A stretch of DNA of 21,857 nt from Phocaeicola_A sp963652075. Lineage in GTDB: Bacteria > Bacteroidota > Bacteroidia > Bacteroidales > Bacteroidaceae. Under the pieces are notes generated by a model. The model searched no databases and was not told the DNA's origin. It saw only the letters and a list, made by a program, of their open reading frames with translations. Positions 15,146 to 21,857 of this stretch are shown here, piece after piece. Each line of letters opens with the position of its first letter. Positions within the stretch are counted from its first letter, which is position 1. Both the position numbers and the translations under genes were made by a program. The DNA is taken from assembly GCA_963652075.1 (NCBI GenBank), contig CAVJRQ010000040.1:1-21857 (forward strand), in the 5' to 3' direction.

Positions 15146-16477
15146 GTGACCAAGAACATCATTCTTTCAGGATTGTTTATCCTGTTTGCCTCCGGGACGA
15201 CGGCGGCGCAACAACCGGCAGACACGGTTTCCCAGACAATGCCGCTGACGGTGGACGGGTTGTTCGACCGCATCGAGACCAGCAGCCGCGGCATCCGCAC
15301 CGCAAAGACAGCGGTGGACGTTTCACGGTACGACATCGAGACATCACGGGCGCAACGGCTGCCCGACCTCAGCCTGTCCCTCTCGGTCAGCCACATCGGC
15401 AACGCACTGTTGACAGACCGCGACTTCGGCCATTCGCAAGGCTTGTCTTCGCCCCACTTCGGCAACAGCCTGGCATTGGAAGCACAGCAGACTATCTACT
15501 CCGGAGGAGCCGTCACCGCAAGCATCCGCCTGGCGGAGTTCGGCAAGAAACAGGCCGAGACGGGACTTCGGCTGACACGTCAACAGACACGTTTCCTTGC
15601 TTTGGGGCAATATCTCGACCTCTACAAGACGGACAACTGCATCCGGGTTTACGAACAGAACATCGCCCTGACGCGTCAGTTAATCAACAACATCAAGTCG
15701 CAGCAACAGCAGGGCATGGCGCTGAAGAACGACATCACGCGCTACGAGTTGCAACTGGAACAGCTACAGTTGCAGTTGAAAAAGCTGCACGACGCGCGCG
15801 GCATCCTCAACCACCAGCTCTGCAACACGCTCCACCTGCCAGTGAGCACCACCATCCTGCCCGACACGACCATCGCGGCGAAGAGTTGCCCACGGGAGGG
15901 AGAAGCCTATTGGCAGAACCAGGCATCGGTCAACTCGCCCATACTGGAGCAGAGTCTGCTGAACATCCACATCTCCAAGCAGAAAGAGAAGATTGCCAAG
16001 AGCGACATGCTGCCCAAGGTAGCCCTGGTAGCCGCCAACAACTTCAACGGCCCTATCACCTTTGAGTTGCCTCCTGTCGACAAGAATCTGAACATCTGGT
16101 ACGTGGGTCTGGGAGTGAACTACAACATCGGAGCACTCTACAAGAGCAACAAACGGGTACGCCAGGCTTCGGTGGAAACACTGAAAGCCCGGCAGAGTTA
16201 TGACTTGACCCAAGAGGAGATGGACAACCGCATCAACCAAGCCTACGTGGAGTACCTGCAGTCATACACGGAATTGGAGACGCAAATCAAGAGCGTGCAA
16301 TTGGCTAAGCAGAACTACGAGGTGGTGAACGCCCGCTACCTGGGTCAGTTGGCTCTGGTGACGGACATGATAGACGCGTCAAACATTCACCTCAACGCCG
16401 AGCTGCAGGAGGTGGCCGCACGCATCAACATCGTCTACGCCTACTACCGCGTGAAGTACATGGCCGGAGACATTTAG
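15146..16477 (+). CDS. TolC-like outer-membrane efflux channel
   Basis: This 443-residue outer-membrane factor supplies the exit duct for a tripartite pump. A signal peptide covers about residues 1-21, cleaving before Gln22. The mature protein has the two-fold repeat of the TolC (OEP) family: long amphipathic helices rich in Gln, Ala and Leu alternating with short beta segments. Examples are the first helical stretch from about residue 29, the strand-like SLALEAQQTIYSGG, and in the second half LPPVDKNLNIWYVGLGVNYN. The start is GTG at 15146, the only start that keeps the complete signal peptide and follows the -7 element at 15110. The 36-bp gap to the next gene and the shared direction place it first in the operon with the EmrA-like and MFS genes. 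The substrate is unknown. Confidence 0.93.
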   Translation: MTKNIILSGLFILFASGTTAAQQPADTVSQTMPLTVDGLFDRIETSSRGIRTAKTAVDVSRYDIETSRAQRLPDLSLSLSVSHIGNALLTDRDFGHSQGLSSPHFGNSLALEAQQTIYSGGAVTASIRLAEFGKKQAETGLRLTRQQTRFLALGQYLDLYKTDNCIRVYEQNIALTRQLINNIKSQQQQGMALKNDITRYELQLEQLQLQLKKLHDARGILNHQLCNTLHLPVSTTILPDTTIAAKSCPREGEAYWQNQASVNSPILEQSLLNIHISKQKEKIAKSDMLPKVALVAANNFNGPITFELPPVDKNLNIWYVGLGVNYNIGALYKSNKRVRQASVETLKARQSYDLTQEEMDNRINQAYVEYLQSYTELETQIKSVQLAKQNYEVVNARYLGQLALVTDMIDASNIHLNAELQEVAARINIVYAYYRVKYMAGDI

Positions 16478-16513
16478 TACACTAATCGGAAATACATTAT
16501 AAGCATAAAAAAG

Positions 16514-17551
16514 ATGAACAAGAGAACTATCAAACAACTGTATAATATTGTAGTGATTGTAATCGTTGCGGGTGCCGCTGTCTGGGCGTTCCTCAATTTC
16601 GCCCACTTCGGGCGCAACGAGTTCACCGACGACGCACAGGTAACCCGTCACATCACACCCATCAACACGCGTGTGCAGGGCTTCATCCGCGAGATACGGT
16701 TCACCGACTTCCAACACGTGAAGTGTGGCGACACGCTCGTCATTCTGGATGATGCCGAGTACCGTCTGCAACTGGCACAGGCCGAGGCGGCCCTCACGGG
16801 CAAGCAGTCGGGCTCGTCCGTAGTCACCGCCAACATGACGACCACCCGAAGCAACATCCAGACGCAGTCCGCCGGCATCGACGAGGCATACGTGGACATG
16901 CGCAACGCCAAGGCCGACCTCGACCGCTTCACCGTGTTGCTCGCCAAAGAGGCCGTGACGCAACAGCAATATGACAACGCCAACGCCCGCTACTTGGCGG
17001 CGAAAGCCCGTTACGAACAGGCGCAGAGCCGCAAGCAATCGGCCGTGTCGGTGAAGGACGTGCAGGCTCATGAGCTGAGCGGCAGCCGCGCCGCAGAGTG
17101 TGTGGCGGAGGCGGAACTCAAGCTGGCTCGCCTCAACCTCTCCTACACCGTTATCATCGCCACCTGCGACGGGGTGATGGGGCGCAAGGAGATTCACGAG
17201 GGGCAGTTGGTGCAGCCGGGACAGACCTTGGCGCGCATCGTCGACGATGACGACGTGAAGGTGGTGGCCAATTACCGGGAGACACAGATGAAACACATTG
17301 CCGTGGGCAACAAGGTGACTTTCGTTGCCGATGCCCTGCCGGACATCGAGTTCAAGGGCGAGGTAGCCTCCATCTCCGGAGCCACGGGCTCAGCCTTCTC
17401 TTTGGTGCCGGTAGACAATGCCACAGGCAATTTCGTGAAGGTGGAACAGCGTGTGCCCGTACGCATCAAGCTGACTGCGGACAACGACCCGAAGGACGTG
17501 GCGTTGCTGCGTGCCGGACTGAACGTGGAAGTGGAAGTAGCCTACGAATAA
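16514..17551 (+). CDS. EmrA/HlyD-like membrane fusion protein
   Basis: This is a 345-residue periplasmic adaptor bridging the MFS pump and the TolC-like channel. A single N-terminal membrane helix (about 11-28) anchors it in the inner membrane. The first half of a biotinyl-lipoyl domain follows (about 45-80, RVQGFIREI ... VKCGDTLVILDD). Then comes a helical hairpin rich in Ala and Gln (about 82-205), and the second lipoyl half with CDGVMGRKEIHEGQLVQPGQTLARIVDDDD. The beta-barrel region carries PVDNATGNFVKVEQRVPVRI, a signature of the EmrA branch that partners with MFS pumps rather than RND or ABC pumps. Spacers are 36 bp upstream and 29 bp downstream, consistent with one transcript. Nothing is missing relative to the family. 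Confidence 0.95.
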   Translation: MNKRTIKQLYNIVVIVIVAGAAVWAFLNFAHFGRNEFTDDAQVTRHITPINTRVQGFIREIRFTDFQHVKCGDTLVILDDAEYRLQLAQAEAALTGKQSGSSVVTANMTTTRSNIQTQSAGIDEAYVDMRNAKADLDRFTVLLAKEAVTQQQYDNANARYLAAKARYEQAQSRKQSAVSVKDVQAHELSGSRAAECVAEAELKLARLNLSYTVIIATCDGVMGRKEIHEGQLVQPGQTLARIVDDDDVKVVANYRETQMKHIAVGNKVTFVADALPDIEFKGEVASISGATGSAFSLVPVDNATGNFVKVEQRVPVRIKLTADNDPKDVALLRAGLNVEVEVAYE

Positions 17552-17580
17552 GGCAAGACAAAGCATAAACCCTATCTCCT

Positions 17581-19176
17581 ATGCCTGTACCTCCTATGCC
17601 ACAGGGACCGTTCCGGATTCCCTCGTTCAATGCGTACGTCCCGCGACGGCTGCAACCTTGGATATACCTGCTCTTCGCCTTTTGCTTCCAGTTGACCGGA
17701 GGCATCTATGGCGGAGCCTTGCAGCAGGTGATGGGCGAGATGAGCCTGCTGCGCGAGGATGTGTTGATGGTTGTGATGTGCAACGTGGTGGGTGTGAACA
17801 TGCCGTTCCCCTTCCTGTTCCGACTGAAGTTCCGCTTCACCAACCGCAACCTGTTGCTGACCGCCGCGCTGGCGATTGCGGCTTGCAACATCTGCATCCT
17901 CCACACGCAATCGTTGGTCTTGCTCTGCATCCTGTCCTACATATCGGGATTCTTCAAGTTGTGCGGCACCTTCGAGTGCATGTCCAACATCCAACTGTGG
18001 ATGACACCCAAGCGCGACTTCACCATCTTCTTCCCGTTGCTCTACTGCATCGTCTTGGGCAACATGTCATTCACGCCGTGGGTGACAGAGATGCTGGTTT
18101 ACATCTATCAAGACTGGAAAGTGATGAACTGGCTGCTCATCTCGATTATGCTCTTCATCGCGTTGATTGTCTTCGTCACCACACACAACTTCCGCTTCAT
18201 GAAGCCGCTGCCTTTCGTCAGTGCCGACTGGCTGGGATGTGCGTTGTGGTCGCTGTTTCTCATCGAGGTCATCTTCTTTTTCAACTACGGCGAGCACTAC
18301 AACTGGCTCGACTCGCACGTGATACTGGGCGACCTGTTGATGATTGTCATCACGCTGCTGCTCTGCTTAGGACGAATGTTCTCCATCCGTCACCCCTACA
18401 TCTCGCCGGAGGCTTGGCACTACAAGCGGCTCGTTCCGCTCTTCATCCTCTTCGCTTTCGTGGAGTTCATGGGCAGCACGCCGAAAGTGTTGCAGACCGC
18501 CTTCACGGGCAGCGTGCTCCACTTCGGCTCCGTCACTACCAACGTCTTCAACCTCGTGGAGTGGATAGCCGCCATCGCGGGTTGCCTCTTCTGCCTGGTT
18601 TGGATGAAGGTCATCAAGCAAAAGTACACCCGCCTGCTGACCATCGGCGTGGCGGCCATGGCGGCCTATCCCGTGATGATGTATTTCCTCATCGACCCGG
18701 GGCTCAACATCGAGGCGCTCTACACACCCATCTTCCTGAGGAACTTCGGGACGGCCATCTTCTTCACCACCCTGACGATTTACTTAGAGGAGCTGATGCC
18801 TTTCCAACATTTCTTCATGGGACTGACCATGGCGGGACTCATCCGCAACGGGATGGTCAGCACAATCTGTTCGGGCATCTACAGTTATGGCTTGAGGCAG
18901 CAGATTGCGGAAAACCTGTCGCGCGGTCTGCCGTACGACATGCAAGGGATTCTGTGCATCAGCATCCGGCAACTCTACGGAGTGACCTGTCTGATAGCCG
19001 TCGTCGCAGTGCTCATCTTCCTCCTGTGGGACATCCAGCCGGTGCGTAGCACACTGAAGAAGATGCCGTACTGGAACTACATAGGCCGCCAAGCGAAGAG
19101 GTATCTGAAAAGACGCAAGCGCACCCGCCCCGAGAGCTACAACCCCGAAGGGGTGCAACCGATTACGACGGGCTAA
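17581..19176 (+). CDS. MFS efflux transporter, about 14 helices (EmrB-like role)
   Basis: This is a 531-residue inner-membrane transporter with about 14 hydrophobic segments, the first near 26-45 and the last near 462-481. The helix count and operon position fit the drug:H+ antiporter DHA2/EmrB group. However, the classic motifs of that group are hard to see, so it probably belongs to a Bacteroidetes-specific branch. Together with the TolC-like and EmrA-like proteins upstream it should expel a toxic compound from the cytoplasm or inner membrane across both membranes. The substrate is unknown. Two in-frame ATGs (17581 and 17596) sit in the same context, CTCCTATGCC, so either could be the start; I took the first. 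The C-terminal tail is basic (QAKRYLKRRKRTRPES) and cytoplasmic. The stop codon overlaps the ppk1 stop codon on the other strand. Confidence 0.92.
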   Translation: MPVPPMPQGPFRIPSFNAYVPRRLQPWIYLLFAFCFQLTGGIYGGALQQVMGEMSLLREDVLMVVMCNVVGVNMPFPFLFRLKFRFTNRNLLLTAALAIAACNICILHTQSLVLLCILSYISGFFKLCGTFECMSNIQLWMTPKRDFTIFFPLLYCIVLGNMSFTPWVTEMLVYIYQDWKVMNWLLISIMLFIALIVFVTTHNFRFMKPLPFVSADWLGCALWSLFLIEVIFFFNYGEHYNWLDSHVILGDLLMIVITLLLCLGRMFSIRHPYISPEAWHYKRLVPLFILFAFVEFMGSTPKVLQTAFTGSVLHFGSVTTNVFNLVEWIAAIAGCLFCLVWMKVIKQKYTRLLTIGVAAMAAYPVMMYFLIDPGLNIEALYTPIFLRNFGTAIFFTTLTIYLEELMPFQHFFMGLTMAGLIRNGMVSTICSGIYSYGLRQQIAENLSRGLPYDMQGILCISIRQLYGVTCLIAVVAVLIFLLWDIQPVRSTLKKMPYWNYIGRQAKRYLKRRKRTRPESYNPEGVQPITTG

Positions 19177-21245
19177 AGAGGTTTGTTCTTCGCCTTCAGG
19201 TAGTCATAGAACTCATACTGAGGACGCGGATACGCTTCATTCACTTCATATTTAGGCAAGTTGTTGAGCCCCTCGTCCACGAAACAGGCTTTGGTATGTT
19301 CCTTCAACTGCATGTGGAGCAAATCCACGAGCTCTTGTTTCAGCGAGGGGGCCAGCACGGGTGCTACAGCCTCTATCCTGCGATAGAGGTTGCGCCTCAT
19401 CCAGTCGGGCGACCCGATGAACAGCTTGGGACTGCCTCCATTGCCGAAATACCAGATGCGTGCATGCTCCAGAAAGGAGTCCACGATGCGCGTCACCCGT
19501 ATGTGCCGACTATAGGGTTGGTTGGGTATCAGGCAACAGGCTCCGCGGATTATCAGGTCCACCTCCACCCCGGCCTCGCTGGCCTTGTAGAGTTGTTCTA
19601 TCATCTGTTTGTCCTGTAGGGCGTTCATCTTCAGGATGATTCGTCCCTGTTTGCCGCTCTTGGCGAGTCGCGTCTCCCTGTGGATGAGTTGCGTGAGCTG
19701 GGGCACAAGGTTGAACTGCGCCACCAATAGCCGCTTGAACTTCGGCTGCACGGGTTCTTTCCGGAGGATGTCGAACAGCAGCTTGAGGTCGTTGACGATG
19801 GAGGGCTTACAGGTGAACAGGCTCACATCGGCATAGAGGTTGGCGGTCTGTTCGTTGAAGTTGCCCGTACTCACGCATCCGTAGCTGCGTATCGTCTTCC
19901 CCTCCTTGTTGCGCCGCAACACCAGCACCACCTTGGCGTGTACTTTCAGTTTGGGTATGCTGAATATGATATGTATGCCGGCGGCCTGCATCATCCGCGC
20001 CGTGGCCAGGTTGTTCTCCTCGTCAAAGCGTGCCTTCAGCTCCACGAACACGGTGACCCGTTTGCCGTTCTGCGCGGCAGCAATCAAGGTATTGATGACG
20101 GCGGAGTTCTCCGCCACACGGTATTGCGTTATCATGATGTCGGTGCATGCGGGGTCATGCACCGCCTCGTAGAGGAAGTGGATAAAGTGCGCGAACGAGT
20201 GGTAGGGATAATGCAGCAACAAGTCCCTTTTGCTCACGTAAGCGAACATCGACTCCTTCTCGTTGAGCGCAAGGAGTTTCATCGGCAGCGGCTTCTTCTC
20301 CTTGGTCAGTTCGGGTTTCGGGTTGGGCAGCAGGCGCAGGTCCTCCATGTTAAGGTACTGATAGCAGGGCGATAGCTCGTTCTCGTCGATGTCGAACGCG
20401 TCGGTCAGGTAGCGGAGGAAGTCGCCCGGCATCTGTTGGTCGTAGACAAAGCGGCACACGGCCCCTATCTTGCGGCGTTTCACCTTCTTCTCCAGCTCCT
20501 TGGCCATGTCGGTTTCCCGTGTGATAACGTCGTCGATGAAGATGTCCGCGTCCCGTGAAATCTTGAAGCAGTAGCGTCCCTCAATGTCGTACCCCGGGAA
20601 GAGTTTATGGATATTCATCTTGATGATGTCCTCAATGTACATCAGGTAGAAACTATCGTCCGTTGACGGGAGCTCGATGAAGCGGGGCACTTTGCTGTAC
20701 GGGAGTTTCAGTACGAAATATTCGTAGGGAGCGTCAGCCGTGCCGCGCCGCTTGCCCCGCACGGCCATGTAGAGCCGGTTGTCGCGCAGGAAAGTGTGAA
20801 TGACACCCTTCTTCACCGGCACGGGCTGTAGGAAAGGGAATATCTCATCGTCGAAATACTGGTGTATGAAAGGGAAGTGTACGGGATGCACTTCCTGGTT
20901 GGACTGATAGAAGAAGATGCGCAGCCGGGCCAGGTCTTCAATGACGGACTGGTAGAGCTCGGTACGTTTGACCTGTTGCCGCCCCACCTCCTTCGTTATC
21001 TCCGTCAGTGTCTGCCGGGCCTCTTCACGTGTCTCCTCATCCTCCCCGCGCGTGTAACCGCTGGCGATGGCACGGAAGTCAGCCACCCGCACCCGGTAGA
21101 ACTCCTCCAGGTTGGACGAGTGTATGGAGATGAAGTTTATCCGCTCGTAGACAGGCAAATGTCTGTTTGCCGCTTCGAGCAGGACGAGGTAGTTGAACGA
21201 GAGCCAACTGATGTCGCGCTTAAAATATTCGTAGTTGTTTTTCAT
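19173..21245 (-). CDS. ppk1: Polyphosphate kinase 1
   Basis: This 690-residue enzyme polymerises the gamma-phosphate of ATP into inorganic polyphosphate and can run in reverse to make ATP. The N-terminal domain opens with YFKRDISWLSFNYLVL and HSSNLEEFYRVRVADF, both strong PPK1 signatures. A PHP-like head domain and two phospholipase-D-like catalytic domains follow. The residue that becomes phosphorylated is likely His436 in KVHAK. The second catalytic histidine is His594 in EHARIWYF. These match the E. coli pair His435/His592. STGNFNEQTANLYAD is the conserved segment after the first. The length is normal. The ATG at 21245 lies 20 bp from a -7 element with a well-spaced -33. The gene is divergent from yfcE and ends within the stop codon of the MFS gene, leaving no room for a terminator between them. 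Confidence 0.97.
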   Translation of the reverse strand: MKNNYEYFKRDISWLSFNYLVLLEAANRHLPVYERINFISIHSSNLEEFYRVRVADFRAIASGYTRGEDEETREEARQTLTEITKEVGRQQVKRTELYQSVIEDLARLRIFFYQSNQEVHPVHFPFIHQYFDDEIFPFLQPVPVKKGVIHTFLRDNRLYMAVRGKRRGTADAPYEYFVLKLPYSKVPRFIELPSTDDSFYLMYIEDIIKMNIHKLFPGYDIEGRYCFKISRDADIFIDDVITRETDMAKELEKKVKRRKIGAVCRFVYDQQMPGDFLRYLTDAFDIDENELSPCYQYLNMEDLRLLPNPKPELTKEKKPLPMKLLALNEKESMFAYVSKRDLLLHYPYHSFAHFIHFLYEAVHDPACTDIMITQYRVAENSAVINTLIAAAQNGKRVTVFVELKARFDEENNLATARMMQAAGIHIIFSIPKLKVHAKVVLVLRRNKEGKTIRSYGCVSTGNFNEQTANLYADVSLFTCKPSIVNDLKLLFDILRKEPVQPKFKRLLVAQFNLVPQLTQLIHRETRLAKSGKQGRIILKMNALQDKQMIEQLYKASEAGVEVDLIIRGACCLIPNQPYSRHIRVTRIVDSFLEHARIWYFGNGGSPKLFIGSPDWMRRNLYRRIEAVAPVLAPSLKQELVDLLHMQLKEHTKACFVDEGLNNLPKYEVNEAYPRPQYEFYDYLKAKNKPL

Positions 21246-21265
21246 GTCACAGTACTAAGGTCATC

Positions 21266-21297
21266 CCAAAAATAGTACATTTGTGCGGAAATACAAA
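21266..21297 (-). promoter_or_regulatory. ppk1 promoter (-33 and -7)
   Basis: Read leftward, TTTG (21297-21294) is followed after 19 bp by TATTTTTGG (21274-21266). Both spacing and sequence fit the Bacteroides -33/-7 consensus, with only the last -7 base off. It predicts a leader of about 14 nt. It overlaps the yfcE -7 element, so the two promoters should compete. Confidence 0.65.
21276..21284 (+). promoter_or_regulatory. yfcE -7 element
   Basis: TACATTTGT is a perfect match to TAnnTTTGY. It lies one base from the ppk1 -7 element on the other strand. It predicts a start near 21290 and rules out the in-frame GTG at 21283, which would lie inside the promoter. No -33 TTTG is seen. Confidence 0.6.
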
Positions 21298-21303
21298 AGA
21301 AAC

Positions 21304-21801
21304 ATGAAAAGAATTGGATTATTGTCGGACACGCACGCCTATTGGGACGACCGTTACCTGAAGCACTTCGAGTGTTGCGATGAGATATGGCACGCCGGGG
21401 ACATCGGCTCGCTGGAGGTGGCTGAGCGGTTGGCGGCGTTTCGTCCCTTCAGGGCTGTATACGGCAATGTGGACGGACAGGATATCCGTTCGCGCTATCC
21501 GTTGGTGAACCGTTTCACGGTGGAGGGTGCGGAGATTCTGATGAAGCACATCGGCGGCTATCCAGGGAACTACGACCCCTCCATACAAGGCAGCATCTTG
21601 GTGCGTCCGCCCAAGCTCTTCATCAGCGGCCACTCGCACATCCTGAAGGTGAAGTACGACAAGACCTTAGGCATGCTCCACATCAACCCAGGTGCCGCCG
21701 GCATCTATGGCTTCCACAAGGTACGCACCCTCGTCCGCTTCACTGTCGACCAAGGTTCCTTCTCCGATTTGGAGGTGATTGAACTGGCGGAGAAGAAGTA
21801 A
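21304..21801 (+). CDS. YfcE/MJ0936-type metallophosphoesterase
   Basis: This 165-residue calcineurin-like phosphoesterase has the two-metal site complete: Asp9 and His11 in SDTH, Asp33 in HAGDIGS, Asn55 in YGNVDG, His82 in KHIGG, and His110 and His112 in SGHSH. The length and order match the YfcE/MJ0936 family, whose members hydrolyse phosphodiesters in vitro; the natural substrate is unclear. It is cytoplasmic, with no signal peptide. I placed the start at ATG 21304 because the upstream in-frame GTG (21283) lies within the -7 element. The gene diverges from ppk1 and shares its promoter region. A functional link to polyphosphate is possible but not shown. The 56 bases after the stop codon to the window end show nothing recognisable. 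Confidence 0.93.
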   Translation: MKRIGLLSDTHAYWDDRYLKHFECCDEIWHAGDIGSLEVAERLAAFRPFRAVYGNVDGQDIRSRYPLVNRFTVEGAEILMKHIGGYPGNYDPSIQGSILVRPPKLFISGHSHILKVKYDKTLGMLHINPGAAGIYGFHKVRTLVRFTVDQGSFSDLEVIELAEKK

Positions 21802-21857
21802 GGGGTCAGTCCGAAAACCCGGTGGAAATTTCAGTAAGGCTCAATTTAGAGTGTCTA

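Noticed and set aside
15115..16065. 316-codon open frame overlapping the TolC-like gene
   Set aside because: It is a low-complexity His/Gln/Arg-rich translation without motifs and begins inside the -7 promoter element. The TolC frame has a signal peptide and family structure.
17658..19049. 463-codon open frame in another frame of the MFS gene
   Set aside because: The translation is rich in His, Arg and Leu with no membrane pattern. The overlapping frame has 14 hydrophobic segments and correct operon spacing.
21283..21303. GTG start for the YfcE-type protein
   Set aside because: The GTG lies in the -7 element TACATTTGT. The ATG at 21304 begins exactly at the family's usual N-terminus.

Overview
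The window looks like chromosomal DNA of a Bacteroidales bacterium, most likely Bacteroides or Phocaeicola. Candidate promoters fit the Bacteroides -7 consensus TAnnTTTG rather than an E. coli -10. The proteins also have Bacteroidetes character: a Cys-lipoprotein alpha-2-macroglobulin, a LytS/LytTR pair, and an AraC-type regulator divergent from a TolC/EmrA/MFS efflux operon. I see no rRNA, tRNA, CRISPR array, transposase or phage gene. The species cannot be fixed from what I can see.

Layout, left to right. (1) Positions 1-247 are non-coding and hold four tandem 22-bp units with a palindromic core. (2) A leftward operon follows, with a very large alpha-2-macroglobulin lipoprotein (2666-8227) and then pbpC (248-2635). 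This pairing is also known in E. coli (yfhM-pbpC) and suggests periplasmic defence coupled to peptidoglycan repair. (3) A divergent intergenic region leads to clpB (8444-11032), a single gene closed by a strong hairpin terminator. (4) A visibly AT-richer block (about 11.2-14.06 kb) carries a small outer-membrane beta-barrel protein and, convergent to it, a LytTR response regulator and LytS-type kinase. Related repeat copies in the same orientation lie on both sides of this block. (5) An AraC-family regulator (14090-14956) is divergent from a tripartite efflux operon: TolC-like outer-membrane factor, EmrA-like adaptor and a 14-helix MFS pump (15146-19176). (6) Polyphosphate kinase ppk1 (19173-21245, leftward) converges on the pump gene with overlapping stop codons. 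It is divergent from a YfcE-type phosphodiesterase (21304-21801), and the two promoters are back to back.

Most genes belong to recognisable families. I did not find a clearly new multi-gene system. The least explained material is non-coding: the 22-bp tandem array, the repeats flanking the two-component block, the palindrome plus sigma-54-like element before clpB, and the interlocked ppk1/yfcE promoters. Gene calls are well supported by motifs. Promoter and operator calls rest on pattern matching by eye.
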